Assembly (NCBI GenBank): GCA_022509185.1
Contig: JAFLTS010000012.1
Location: 1 to 64,000 of the forward strand
Length of the DNA: 64,000 nt
From: Muribaculaceae bacterium
GTDB taxonomy: Bacteria > Bacteroidota > Bacteroidia > Bacteroidales > Muribaculaceae
Direction of reading: 5' to 3'
Made by a program: the position numbers and the translations under genes. The notes beneath the pieces are model-generated. The model was given only the letters and a program-made list of their open reading frames with translations, was not told the DNA's origin and did no database searches. Below, piece by piece: positions 1-7,785 of this stretch. The stretch's first letter is position 1. Each line of letters starts with the position of its first letter.

Positions 1-272
1 CTCTGAAAACATACGCTGATTTACATCCGGAAGCAAAAACTGCCCTTCAGGATTGGATAAAGAAAGTGAAACAAGAGCAATGGTATAATCTAAATGATAT
101 AAGGCAAACCTTTAATTCTGTAGACTATATTGGTAATCAAAGATATGTCTTTAATATTAAAGGAAATGATTATCGGTTGATTGTTGTTATTCAGTTTACA
201 CCTCAATTTGTATATGTCAGGTTTATCGGCACACATTCAGAATATGATCGAATTGACTGTTCAAAAATTTAA
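1..272 (+). CDS. higB: HigB-family mRNA interferase toxin, 5' end outside the window
   Basis: The reading frame is open from the first complete codon (base 3) to TAA at 270-272, so the start lies left of the window. A GTG at 66 is internal and should not be used. The visible 89 residues end with the HigB-type pattern VFNIKGNDYRLI followed by YVRFIGTHSEYDRID, which belongs to RelE/HigB ribosome-dependent mRNA interferases. The antitoxin gene begins 6 bp downstream, and toxin-before-antitoxin order is typical of HigBA. Family assignment is strong. Activity is inferred from homology only. Confidence 0.85.
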   Translation, partial: LKTYADLHPEAKTALQDWIKKVKQEQWYNLNDIRQTFNSVDYIGNQRYVFNIKGNDYRLIVVIQFTPQFVYVRFIGTHSEYDRIDCSKI

Positions 273-278
273 TCAATT

Positions 279-644
279 ATGACAAAAATAGAAAATGAAA
301 TACAATATGAATGGGCGGTAAACAGAGTAGAGCAACTTTTGCCCTTGGTAAATGATGAAACCCCCGAAACGGATTCAAACTACATCGAATTAGTCCTTTT
401 ATCTAATCTTGTTGCCGATTATTCCGATGAACATTTCTCGTTGGGAGAACCCTCCCTTGTGGATATAATCAAATTAAGAATGTATGAGATGGGACTTAAC
501 CAGACCGCTCTGGCCAAATTGATTGGAGTCTCTCCCTCACGAATCAGTGAATATCTTTCAGGCAAGAAACAGCCCACTCTTTTGCAAGGGAAAAAATTAA
601 GTCAGAAGTTAAACATTGATCCAGCAATAGTCTTAGGAGTATAA
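279..644 (+). CDS. higA: HigA-family antitoxin, XRE helix-turn-helix
   Basis: This 121-residue protein is encoded 6 bp after the HigB stop. Residues 1-60 are acidic and helical. Residues 70-115 form an XRE-type helix-turn-helix (MGLNQTALAKLIGVSPSRIS, then EYLSGKKQP). The expected role is to neutralise HigB and repress the shared promoter, which would lie upstream of the window. The order, spacing and HTH position fit HigA rather than an unlinked repressor. Confidence 0.85.
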   Translation: MTKIENEIQYEWAVNRVEQLLPLVNDETPETDSNYIELVLLSNLVADYSDEHFSLGEPSLVDIIKLRMYEMGLNQTALAKLIGVSPSRISEYLSGKKQPTLLQGKKLSQKLNIDPAIVLGV

Positions 645-716
645 TCGCTATCCCAAACTTTGTAACCCCTTAAATATAATAAGACTATGCTATCCCATCG
701 CTATCCCAAGACTTTG
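645..716 (+). repeat. Short direct repeats downstream of higBA (GCTATCCCA x3)
   Basis: TCGCTATCCCAAACTTTG (645-662) recurs with one extra base as TCGCTATCCCAAGACTTTG (698-716). A third partial copy, GCTATCCCA, sits at 689-697. They occupy the non-coding gap after higA. They could be a protein-binding cluster or remnants of a small duplication or insertion. No flanking integrase is visible. Confidence 0.6.
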
Positions 717-774
717 AAAATATTCCTAGAAAAAAGGAATTAAATGGCATAGGATACTGGTGAAAACTATTATC

Positions 775-782
775 TAATTTTG
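775..782 (+). promoter_or_regulatory. Bacteroidota -7 box (TAATTTTG) for the 804 gene
   Basis: The box matches TAnnTTTG exactly and ends 22 bp before the ATG at 804. The paralogous gene at 4418 has the same box-to-ATG distance (21 bp). No clear TTTG -33 element is seen. Confidence 0.5.
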
Positions 783-803
783 TATCTCTAATTATCGAAT
801 GAA

Positions 804-1022
804 ATGACTAAAAATCAGAAAAGAAAATATTTTGCACTGTCTATGATGATTTTAGGGACAGTTATTCTAATTGCTTTAGCACTATGTAGAATATTATACG
901 GCATTAGTTTAGGTACTCTTCAATATGTCATAGTCCCTATAATAATAGGATTCTTTTTTGTAGTTTATCGCAATTTCAGCCAGGCAGTGAAGGAAGATGA
1001 AAAATATGGTCCTTTAAAATGA
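804..1022 (+). CDS. Small membrane protein, paralogue of the protein at 4418-4633
   Basis: This 72-residue protein has a basic N-terminus, two hydrophobic segments (about residues 10-32 and 38-54) and a polar tail. The tail reads YRNFSQAVKEDEKYGPLK. The protein at 4418-4633 ends in YRNFSQAVKEDKKYGPIK, nearly identical, while the membrane parts differ. The tail is therefore the constrained part and probably faces the cytoplasm. I do not recognise a named family. An acyltransferase gene follows 80 bp downstream, possibly with its own promoter. Confidence 0.7.
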   Translation: MTKNQKRKYFALSMMILGTVILIALALCRILYGISLGTLQYVIVPIIIGFFFVVYRNFSQAVKEDEKYGPLK

Positions 1023-1102
1023 ATGACAAAGCAATATTTCTATCTATAAATTGATTGGTGAATTATTTTTTCAAGCGAGTAGTAAATAAATAATAAATTT
1101 AC

Positions 1103-2299
1103 ATGAAAGGTTCTTCTGTTCTTTCTTCCACTCGGCCCAGATTTGAAATTTTGGATGGTATGCGTGGAGTCGCTGCCATTATAGTTGTTATATTTCATAT
1201 TTTTGAGATCCATTCAAAAGGGCCTGCCTTACAAATCATAAACCATGGTTATCTGGCTGTTGATTTCTTCTTCGCCCTTTCGGGGTTTGTAATAGGATAT
1301 GCCTATGATGATAGATGGAAGAAAGGAATGACTTTAAGTACATTCTTTAAAACAAGGGTTATCCGACTACAACCTATGATGATTCTTGGAGTTACTTTAG
1401 GAGCTCTGACTTATTATTTTGGACTGGCACAGATAGAATCAACCACTGTAAAAACTTTATTATTAATATGGCTTCTCTCATGTCTGTTAATTCCGGTAAC
1501 ACGCCAAATGGATATCAGAGGATGGGGAGAAGGATATGCTCTTGATGGTCCACAATGGACCCTGGCTTTTGAATACATTGCAAATATTCTTTATGCAGTA
1601 TTTATAAGACACTTTTCTAAAAAGATGTTATTCCTTTTCGTTATTCTTAGTGCCTTACTTTCTATAGATTTATCTTTACATTTAGATATGTTCGGATTTC
1701 TGAGCAACCGAATCGATGAAAGATATACAATGATAGGAGGATGGTCTTTAGATCCCTCCCAACTTTATGTGGGATTTACAAGATTGCTTTATCCATTTTT
1801 TACAGGTCTTTTAATTTACCGTCTTGGTCTACGTATCAAGATAAAAGGAGCTTTCTTGGTTTGTGCTTCTATCTTATGCTTAGCCTTAATGATGCCTCGG
1901 GTAGGAATTGGAGCTTATGAATGGACAAACGGCCTTTATGAAGCATTTTGTGTTCTTATAGTTTTTCCATTGATATTAATAATAGGAAGCGGTATTTTAG
2001 AACTTGACGCACGTAAAACAAAAATATGCAACTGGCTTGGAAGAATATCTTACCCTCTTTATATAACCCATTATTCTTTCATTTACTTCTTATTCGAATG
2101 GACTTATAAACATCCCGATATGCCGATTTCTGTTCAAATTTTTAACGGGATTGCAGTATTTCTAATATCGATGGGTGTAGCTTATGCCTCAGAAAGGTTA
2201 TATGATATTAAAATAAGAGAATGGCTTAAAAATAAATTTTTATATAAAAAAGAACCTAAATTGCCTAAACTTGAAATAACCAATCTCTCCCCTGAATAA
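1103..2299 (+). CDS. Acyltransferase 3 family membrane protein
   Basis: This 398-residue protein begins with RFEILDGMRGVAAIIVV, the first membrane segment typical of acyltransferase-3 (OafA/NodX/OatA-like) proteins, followed by DFFFALSGFVIGY. About ten hydrophobic segments span the protein and no extracytoplasmic SGNH domain is fused. The family moves acyl groups onto cell-surface sugars, and the substrate cannot be read from the sequence. A short charged tail follows the last segment. It stands alone rather than in a glycan cluster. Confidence 0.85.
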   Translation: MKGSSVLSSTRPRFEILDGMRGVAAIIVVIFHIFEIHSKGPALQIINHGYLAVDFFFALSGFVIGYAYDDRWKKGMTLSTFFKTRVIRLQPMMILGVTLGALTYYFGLAQIESTTVKTLLLIWLLSCLLIPVTRQMDIRGWGEGYALDGPQWTLAFEYIANILYAVFIRHFSKKMLFLFVILSALLSIDLSLHLDMFGFLSNRIDERYTMIGGWSLDPSQLYVGFTRLLYPFFTGLLIYRLGLRIKIKGAFLVCASILCLALMMPRVGIGAYEWTNGLYEAFCVLIVFPLILIIGSGILELDARKTKICNWLGRISYPLYITHYSFIYFLFEWTYKHPDMPISVQIFNGIAVFLISMGVAYASERLYDIKIREWLKNKFLYKKEPKLPKLEITNLSPE

Positions 2300-2518
2300 T
2301 TTTTTATCATTTAGCCTATTCATACTATAAAAGAAAAAAGAGTCAAATGGAATATTAACAAAAATGTTGAATTAAATGAATCTAACTTTTGCCTTTGGAG
2401 AACTTACACTCTTAAGGCTAAATATCCTTAATCTATTATAAATTTCCAAAGAATAAGCTTTATTATCAATACGGTTTCAATAAAAAGCTTTTCAAAAGTT
2501 ATATTTATGTAAAAAATT

Positions 2519-2944
2519 TCATAATAATATTCTATTTAAAGCATCCTTTATGATTAGTTCATGATCAAAGGCCAATGAAGGAAGATGAGAAATATCAAAC
2601 CATTTTGCTTCTTTAGCATCGTCACTTCCCATTACCTCTTTTACCTTACTCTCAGCTATAAAAACAATTGTAATTACTCTTTCTCTTGGATCTCTTTGTG
2701 GATTTGAATATGTTTTTAATTGATCTATTGTAGAAACTTCCAAACCTGTTTCCTCCTTTAATTCTCTTATTACTGCAGTTTCAGCAGATTCATCTATATT
2801 GATAAATCCACCAGGTAGTGCCCAACAATCTTTATAGGGTTCATTCTTCCTTTTTATCAAAAGCACGGTAATATTGCCATCTTCCTTATTGAAGACAATA
2901 CAATCAACAGTAACCGCCGGATGAGGATATTTATAACAATACAT
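2519..2944 (-). CDS. Nudix hydrolase
   Basis: This 141-residue protein contains a complete Nudix box, GGFINIDESAETAVIRELKE then ETGL (about residues 45-68), fitting GX5EX7REUXEEXGU. The N-terminus (YPHPAVTVDCIVFN) resembles Bacteroidota ADP-ribose pyrophosphatase or NrtR-like Nudix domains, but no winged-helix regulator domain is attached. The substrate, a nucleoside diphosphate linked to another group, is not determinable. It is monocistronic and convergent with the acyltransferase. Confidence 0.88.
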   Translation of the reverse strand: MYCYKYPHPAVTVDCIVFNKEDGNITVLLIKRKNEPYKDCWALPGGFINIDESAETAVIRELKEETGLEVSTIDQLKTYSNPQRDPRERVITIVFIAESKVKEVMGSDDAKEAKWFDISHLPSLAFDHELIIKDALNRILL

Positions 2945-3133
2945 CTAATTGGTAAATTCTAACTTAAGTAAATGAGGGATTAACTGACATTATTTTTTTT
3001 AAAAGCAATGTTTCACAATATATCATTTCTCAAAATTGTATTCAAAATTCAAAGAACAACTGTAAGACCACTTCTATCTTAATATTTTATAAAAGGAGAA
3101 TATTTTTATTATATTCTACTATAATTAGTTTGC

Positions 3134-4201
3134 TTATTTAGCAAAGAGGAAACTAAAAGGATGGGAAGATTCAACGAATTCTGAAGTTACATTACCTTCA
3201 TAATTTTTTCCGTCAGTCAACCTTAAAACTCGTTCATGGGAACCCTTTGAAAAATCTATATTCTTTAGATCCACGTGCATTACTGCCATTGGAACTGTCT
3301 TTTCGAAATAATATACCAGATCTTTCTGATCACATACACTCCTCCATCTTGTTGAAGAGATATGAGGGCTATCAGGAGTGGATATCCCATATGGCACTGA
3401 AACATTTCTGATAACGGAAAATACAGTAGGAATTGCAATTTTAGGATCAGAAGTCTGAGCAACTGCATTAATATAAAAAGAAGCTCTTGCAAACCGATCG
3501 GATGAACGGTTGGTACCCGGTAACATATTTAACCCTCCAACCTGTTTCCAGTAATTATTAATAGCTAGTTGTAGATTGTAGGCAGGAGAATTAGTCAGAA
3601 CCTGATATTCTTTTCCTTCATAAATTGATACCTTTCCATCAAGATATTCTATAATAGCGTTATTTCCTGTTGAATCAGAAATGGCCAAATGTAATCTCGA
3701 CTTTACACCATTGGGAAGATCTGGAGCATCAATCTTAAATGAATCTTTAGACAAATCCTCTACAGCCTCCTTAACATTTGCGAAATTATCCAGTACATAT
3801 TGTGTCCAAATACTTAGGCCCATAACTCTGCGCTCATCATTTTCTGTCTCATAGATAGACTCAGGTAGAAAAAGAAGATTGGCTACCAACCCCATTTCAT
3901 TCATTCCGTCACAAATTCCTATATCATACCCGGCAGCTACAACAGATCCATATTTAGAAACCCATTTAACAGTATTGGCTGACTCGGCCCCTTTTCTTTC
4001 CAAACCCCTTGGGAAAATATAAAGATTTGTTTGAGGATCTTCCTTCCAGTCCATAGTCCTTCCGGTTGAAATCATCCCTTCCGGACCTTCATAAACCACT
4101 CTGGTACAAGCGTCTGAATACTGTTTAGATAATACTACACAAACCAAACACAAAAGAGAAATAATTATTTTCTTCATCTTTTTAGTTAATTTATTTAACA
4201 T
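3134..4201 (-). CDS. Secreted linear-amide C-N hydrolase (choloylglycine hydrolase / penicillin V acylase family)
   Basis: This 355-residue Ntn-hydrolase hydrolyses amides such as conjugated bile salts, penicillin V or N-acyl amino acids. A signal peptide ends at SDA, exposing the catalytic Cys32. Further family residues are visible: Arg34 in CTRVVYEG, Asp in RTMDW, Asn in DGMNEMGL, the NSPAYN motif, and Arg in SSDRFARASFY. Secretion to the periplasm is expected, as for Bacteroides bile salt hydrolases. An internal ATG nine codons in (MKKIIISLL) gives an equally good signal peptide. Bile-salt versus acyl-amide preference is undecided. Confidence 0.87.
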   Translation of the reverse strand: MLNKLTKKMKKIIISLLCLVCVVLSKQYSDACTRVVYEGPEGMISTGRTMDWKEDPQTNLYIFPRGLERKGAESANTVKWVSKYGSVVAAGYDIGICDGMNEMGLVANLLFLPESIYETENDERRVMGLSIWTQYVLDNFANVKEAVEDLSKDSFKIDAPDLPNGVKSRLHLAISDSTGNNAIIEYLDGKVSIYEGKEYQVLTNSPAYNLQLAINNYWKQVGGLNMLPGTNRSSDRFARASFYINAVAQTSDPKIAIPTVFSVIRNVSVPYGISTPDSPHISSTRWRSVCDQKDLVYYFEKTVPMAVMHVDLKNIDFSKGSHERVLRLTDGKNYEGNVTSEFVESSHPFSFLFAK

Positions 4202-4389
4202 TAATTAAACAATTTATCAATCTTAATGGTGGATAAATTTAAGGTTTTATTCCTAATTGTAAAAATTCTCGTTAAATTTAACAATTAAAAATTCTCCATT
4301 CAAACCACATTTATCTTCATTCCCAGACTTTTGTTTTGAATCCATAATAATATTTCAAAAGTTCATAATAGGCTCTGGATTTAAATGAT

Positions 4390-4397
4390 TAACTTTG
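4390..4397 (+). promoter_or_regulatory. -7 box (TAACTTTG) that decides the start at 4418
   Basis: TAACTTTG is a perfect TAnnTTTG match ending 21 bp before ATG 4418. Transcription starting about 7 bp beyond it would exclude the upstream in-frame ATG at 4385. Confidence 0.5.
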
Positions 4398-4417
4398 TAA
4401 AGACTACTCCAAACAGA

Positions 4418-4633
4418 ATGTCAAATAAAACAAAACGAAATCTTTTCCTCTTTCTTTTAATAGCTGAAGGGATACTATATTTCATTTTAGCTATATTTAA
4501 ATCGCACTATGAAGTAGAAATAAAATGGTGGATATTTTCTATTGCAGCTATAATTTTTGCTTTACTTTTAGGGGCCTATAGAAATTTCAGTCAGGCAGTG
4601 AAGGAAGATAAGAAATATGGCCCTATAAAATAA
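4418..4633 (+). CDS. Small membrane protein, paralogue of the protein at 804-1022
   Basis: This 71-residue protein has a basic N-terminus (MSNKTKRN), two hydrophobic segments and the tail YRNFSQAVKEDKKYGPIK, shared with the 804-1022 protein. An in-frame ATG at 4385 would add 11 residues, but a -7 promoter box lies on top of it. The protein from 4418 also matches its paralogue in length. The stop is followed directly (TAA then ATG) by a PH-domain gene, so the two are co-transcribed. Function unknown. Confidence 0.7.
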   Translation: MSNKTKRNLFLFLLIAEGILYFILAIFKSHYEVEIKWWIFSIAAIIFALLLGAYRNFSQAVKEDKKYGPIK

Positions 4634-5062
4634 ATGGCCACACAACAATATTCCACAAAAATAGACTGGTGGTTGCCGGCGGTTATTGGATTCCTCTTAC
4701 TTATGAGCATGGCTATGCTTTTATGGATAGGGATGGAATGGTATATTGTCTTGATTCTTGGAATAGTTTTGATTGGTTATGCAGGAGTTTCCTGTTTTCA
4801 GATTTCTTACGCAATAAAAGATGATGAATTGGGAGTACACACTCAGGTAAAATGGATGTGGTATCCCATTGAAAATATTAAGGAGGTAAGGAAGGTTAAA
4901 AGTATTTTGGCTGCACCTGCAATGTCGTTCACAAGAGTTCAAATTAAATTTGAAAGAGGAACTACCAAAACAGCGGTTCCACTTGAAATATCTCCAAAAG
5001 ACAGAGATAGCTTCATTCAGGAACTCTTAAAGATCAATCCTAAAATAAAAATAATTCCTTAA
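4634..5062 (+). CDS. Membrane-anchored bacterial PH-domain protein
   Basis: This 142-residue protein has two hydrophobic helices (about residues 14-32 and 36-54). They are followed by a beta-rich domain (ISYAIKDDELGVHT, WYPIENIKEVRKVKS, VQIKFERG, LEISPKDRDSFIQELLKINP) that resembles the YyaB-like bacterial PH family. The start codon abuts the stop of the small membrane protein, implying translational coupling and perhaps a shared membrane complex. Molecular function is unknown. Confidence 0.7.
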   Translation: MATQQYSTKIDWWLPAVIGFLLLMSMAMLLWIGMEWYIVLILGIVLIGYAGVSCFQISYAIKDDELGVHTQVKWMWYPIENIKEVRKVKSILAAPAMSFTRVQIKFERGTTKTAVPLEISPKDRDSFIQELLKINPKIKIIP

Positions 5063-5164
5063 TTCTTATAACCCCTTTTATCACTATCTTTTTATCAAAA
5101 GATGACAAGTGTTTAGGTCTTTTCTTAATTAAAACAATGTAATAAAAATAAATTTAAAGCCGGA

Positions 5165-6448
5165 TTAAACCTGATCAAAAATAATAACAAAATTAGTTAT
5201 TCCATCTTCTCCTGTCGATAAGGAATATTCAGCGGAATGACGTGTCAAAATATCTCTAATCAACGTTAGCCCTATACCTTTGCCATTAGTTTTGGTGGTA
5301 AAAAAAGGAGTAAATAATTGAGTTTCAACTTTCTTTTCAATCGGACTACCATTATTTGATACTATCAATAATACTTTTCTATGGTCAGGAGCTGATACTC
5401 TGATTTCAATATAGCCTTTAATTTTGATACTTTCAAAAGCGTTTTTCACTATATTAATTAAGACCTGTTGAAGAAGACCTGAATCGGCATTAATAAAAGC
5501 CGAGTTTTTCGGGGGTTGGTAAATTAAATCCACATTACCAGGCAAAATACTTTGGAAAAATGGAATCATAAGTTCTATCTCTTTACAAAGGTCAATCTTC
5601 TTCAACATTAGCTCCGGAAGCTTCACAACTTCAGCATACTCTCTTATAAAGTTGCTCATTACCTCACATCTCCGGCTACAACTTTCCACAACTTTTTTGA
5701 TATCATGGTCCAAAGTGCTTTCACTCACTGTTTCCAAAACTGATTTTACACCTCCTATTGTATTGTTCACCTCATGAGAAATAGTGCGTATCACTTTTTC
5801 ATAAGCTACTTTTTCAGCCTTCATAATCTCATCCGTAAGGCTTTCTAAGAGAAAAAATTCACGTTTGAAACCCTCCTGAACGAAATTAAGATGATAAACC
5901 CTATAAATCCTGTAATTGCTTTTCCTATTAATTTCTGATTTTCCTAAAGGAACATTAAGAATCTCAGGAATCAGATCATTTTCAATTTCACTAATCGTTC
6001 TGCCTAAAATCTCCTCTTCCTCTTTAATTCCAAAAAATCTGAGAAAAGACGGATTGATCATGGATATTCGATTATCAAAATCTAGCATAACAACACCCAT
6101 AGGAGAAGCCTCAATTAATAATTTAAGGAGAGATTCCTGTTCACGGTTCTGGAGTCTTTCTGATCTTAGTTTATCTATTAAAGAATTAAAAAGTGAAACT
6201 ATTTTATCGGCATGGGGTTCACCCACTTTCACAAGCCTGTTGTTATAGTCTTGAGATTGTATCAGTTCCAAACCATGCTCTACGGCTTTTTGAGGAATAA
6301 ATATCCCTCTGAACAATGTGAGTGTCGCCATTATCCCAACTCCCACAGGTATAAACCATACCCAATAGGAAATATCACCTATAATAGCGAAAACCACTAA
6401 AGTCAAAAAGCTTAAGGATAAAACAAGAAAACTGAAAGATGATCTCAT
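5165..6448 (-). CDS. PAS-containing sensor histidine kinase of the efflux operon (NtrY-like)
   Basis: This 427-residue kinase has two closely spaced membrane helices (about 5-24 and 28-48) and almost no periplasmic loop. A HAMP-like linker, a PAS domain (about 105-205), HisKA with the H box RTISHEVNN (His225), and HATPase_c with the N box INIVKNAFES and GKGIGL follow. The ATG overlaps the regulator stop by 4 bp (ATGA), so the two are coupled. With no periplasmic domain, the signal is probably read in the membrane or by the PAS domain. It is expected to phosphorylate Asp50 of the upstream-encoded regulator. Confidence 0.92.
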   Translation of the reverse strand: MRSSFSFLVLSLSFLTLVVFAIIGDISYWVWFIPVGVGIMATLTLFRGIFIPQKAVEHGLELIQSQDYNNRLVKVGEPHADKIVSLFNSLIDKLRSERLQNREQESLLKLLIEASPMGVVMLDFDNRISMINPSFLRFFGIKEEEEILGRTISEIENDLIPEILNVPLGKSEINRKSNYRIYRVYHLNFVQEGFKREFFLLESLTDEIMKAEKVAYEKVIRTISHEVNNTIGGVKSVLETVSESTLDHDIKKVVESCSRRCEVMSNFIREYAEVVKLPELMLKKIDLCKEIELMIPFFQSILPGNVDLIYQPPKNSAFINADSGLLQQVLINIVKNAFESIKIKGYIEIRVSAPDHRKVLLIVSNNGSPIEKKVETQLFTPFFTTKTNGKGIGLTLIRDILTRHSAEYSLSTGEDGITNFVIIFDQV

Positions 6449-7767
6449 TTCATACCATGTTTTTCCAGTTTTCTATATAGTGTCTGCCTTGTCACACCCA
6501 GAATCCTTGCGGCTTGCGTATAATTTCCATTAGCAGTATCCATTGCCTCTTTAAGGGCTTTTCTTTCTATTTCTTCAAGGTTGACCGGTTTACTTAAAGA
6601 AGTCCGATAGTTGTCAGGATGATAAAAAGTCTCAAAATCTCTTTTTGTTAATTTTCCATTGCCAATTATTACAGCCCTTTCAATAAGGTTTTTCAATTCC
6701 CGGATATTTCCGGGATAAGGAAGACGACATAAAAAATCTATAGCTTCAGAATTTATTTCCGGAATTTCAATCCCATTATTTATAGCCGACGTTTTTATAA
6801 AATGTCTAACAAGAATAGGGATATCATCCCTACGTTCACGTAGAGCAGGTAATCTTAATGTTATGAGATTTATTCTGTAAAAAAGATCTTCCCGGAAAGT
6901 TTTGTCCTTCACCATTTTAGGAATATCTGCATTAGTTGCAGATATTACACGAATATCCACCTTTTGGGGAATACTGGCTCCGAGAGGTTCAAATTTATGC
7001 TCCTGTAATACTCTCAATAATTTCACCTGCGACCCTAAATCAAGTTCACCTATTTCATCGAGAAAAATACTTCCTTTATCGGCCATCTCAAATCTTCCCT
7101 TGCGAGAAGTTATTGCACCTGTGAAGGCTCCTTTTACATGACCAAACATCTCACTTTCAAAAAGAGATTGGGAGATTCCTCCCAAATTTACCATCACCAA
7201 CTGATTGTCTCTTCGCTTGCTATTATTATGAATTGCCTTTGCTATAAGCTCCTTACCGGTACCATTTTCTCCTAAAATAAGCACAGGAGCATCTGTAGGC
7301 GCAATTTTTTCTACCGTAGAAAGTAGCTCATTTAATTCCTTATTATTACCTATGATGCCACCCCTGTCAAAACTGAATTTCTGTATTTCCCTTTCTGTTG
7401 AATTGAGTCTGATTGCCGTTTCAACTCTTTGTAATAGCAATAAATTATGCCATGGTTTTGTAATAAAATCATAAGCACCTGCTCTCATACCTTCCACGGC
7501 CAGATCTATGCTTCCCCAGGCGGTTATAAGAATCACAGGTGTTTGAGGTTGGAAAATTTTAGTCTTCATCAGCAGTTCAATCCCTTCTCTTCCGGAAGTG
7601 TTCCTGCTGTAATTCATATCCATCAAGATAAGATCATATTCCTTATTTCTTACTTTAACAAGAGCTTCTTCAGGAGAAGAGGCGTCCTCTACCAAATAAC
7701 CGGCTTTTTTCAGTAATAATCCTAAGGAAAGCCTTATCGACTCATCATCATCAATTATCAGAACCAT
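6445..7767 (-). CDS. Sigma-54-dependent response regulator, NtrC family
   Basis: This 440-residue regulator has a receiver domain 1-120 (acidic pocket at Asp6-Asp8, phosphoacceptor Asp50, Lys104), an AAA+ domain about 138-365 and a Fis-type HTH at the C-terminus (NYTQAARILGVTRQTLYRKL). The AAA+ domain shows Walker A GENGTGKE (166-173), GAFTGA (213-218), which contacts sigma-54, and Walker B IFLDEIGEL. It lies 18 bp after the TolC gene in the same operon. The likely target is the sigma-54 promoter and palindromes upstream of the first efflux gene, giving autoregulation. Confidence 0.95.
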   Translation of the reverse strand: MVLIIDDDESIRLSLGLLLKKAGYLVEDASSPEEALVKVRNKEYDLILMDMNYSRNTSGREGIELLMKTKIFQPQTPVILITAWGSIDLAVEGMRAGAYDFITKPWHNLLLLQRVETAIRLNSTEREIQKFSFDRGGIIGNNKELNELLSTVEKIAPTDAPVLILGENGTGKELIAKAIHNNSKRRDNQLVMVNLGGISQSLFESEMFGHVKGAFTGAITSRKGRFEMADKGSIFLDEIGELDLGSQVKLLRVLQEHKFEPLGASIPQKVDIRVISATNADIPKMVKDKTFREDLFYRINLITLRLPALRERRDDIPILVRHFIKTSAINNGIEIPEINSEAIDFLCRLPYPGNIRELKNLIERAVIIGNGKLTKRDFETFYHPDNYRTSLSKPVNLEEIERKALKEAMDTANGNYTQAARILGVTRQTLYRKLEKHGMK

Positions 7768-7785
7768 ATAGTAAAATTAATGAAA

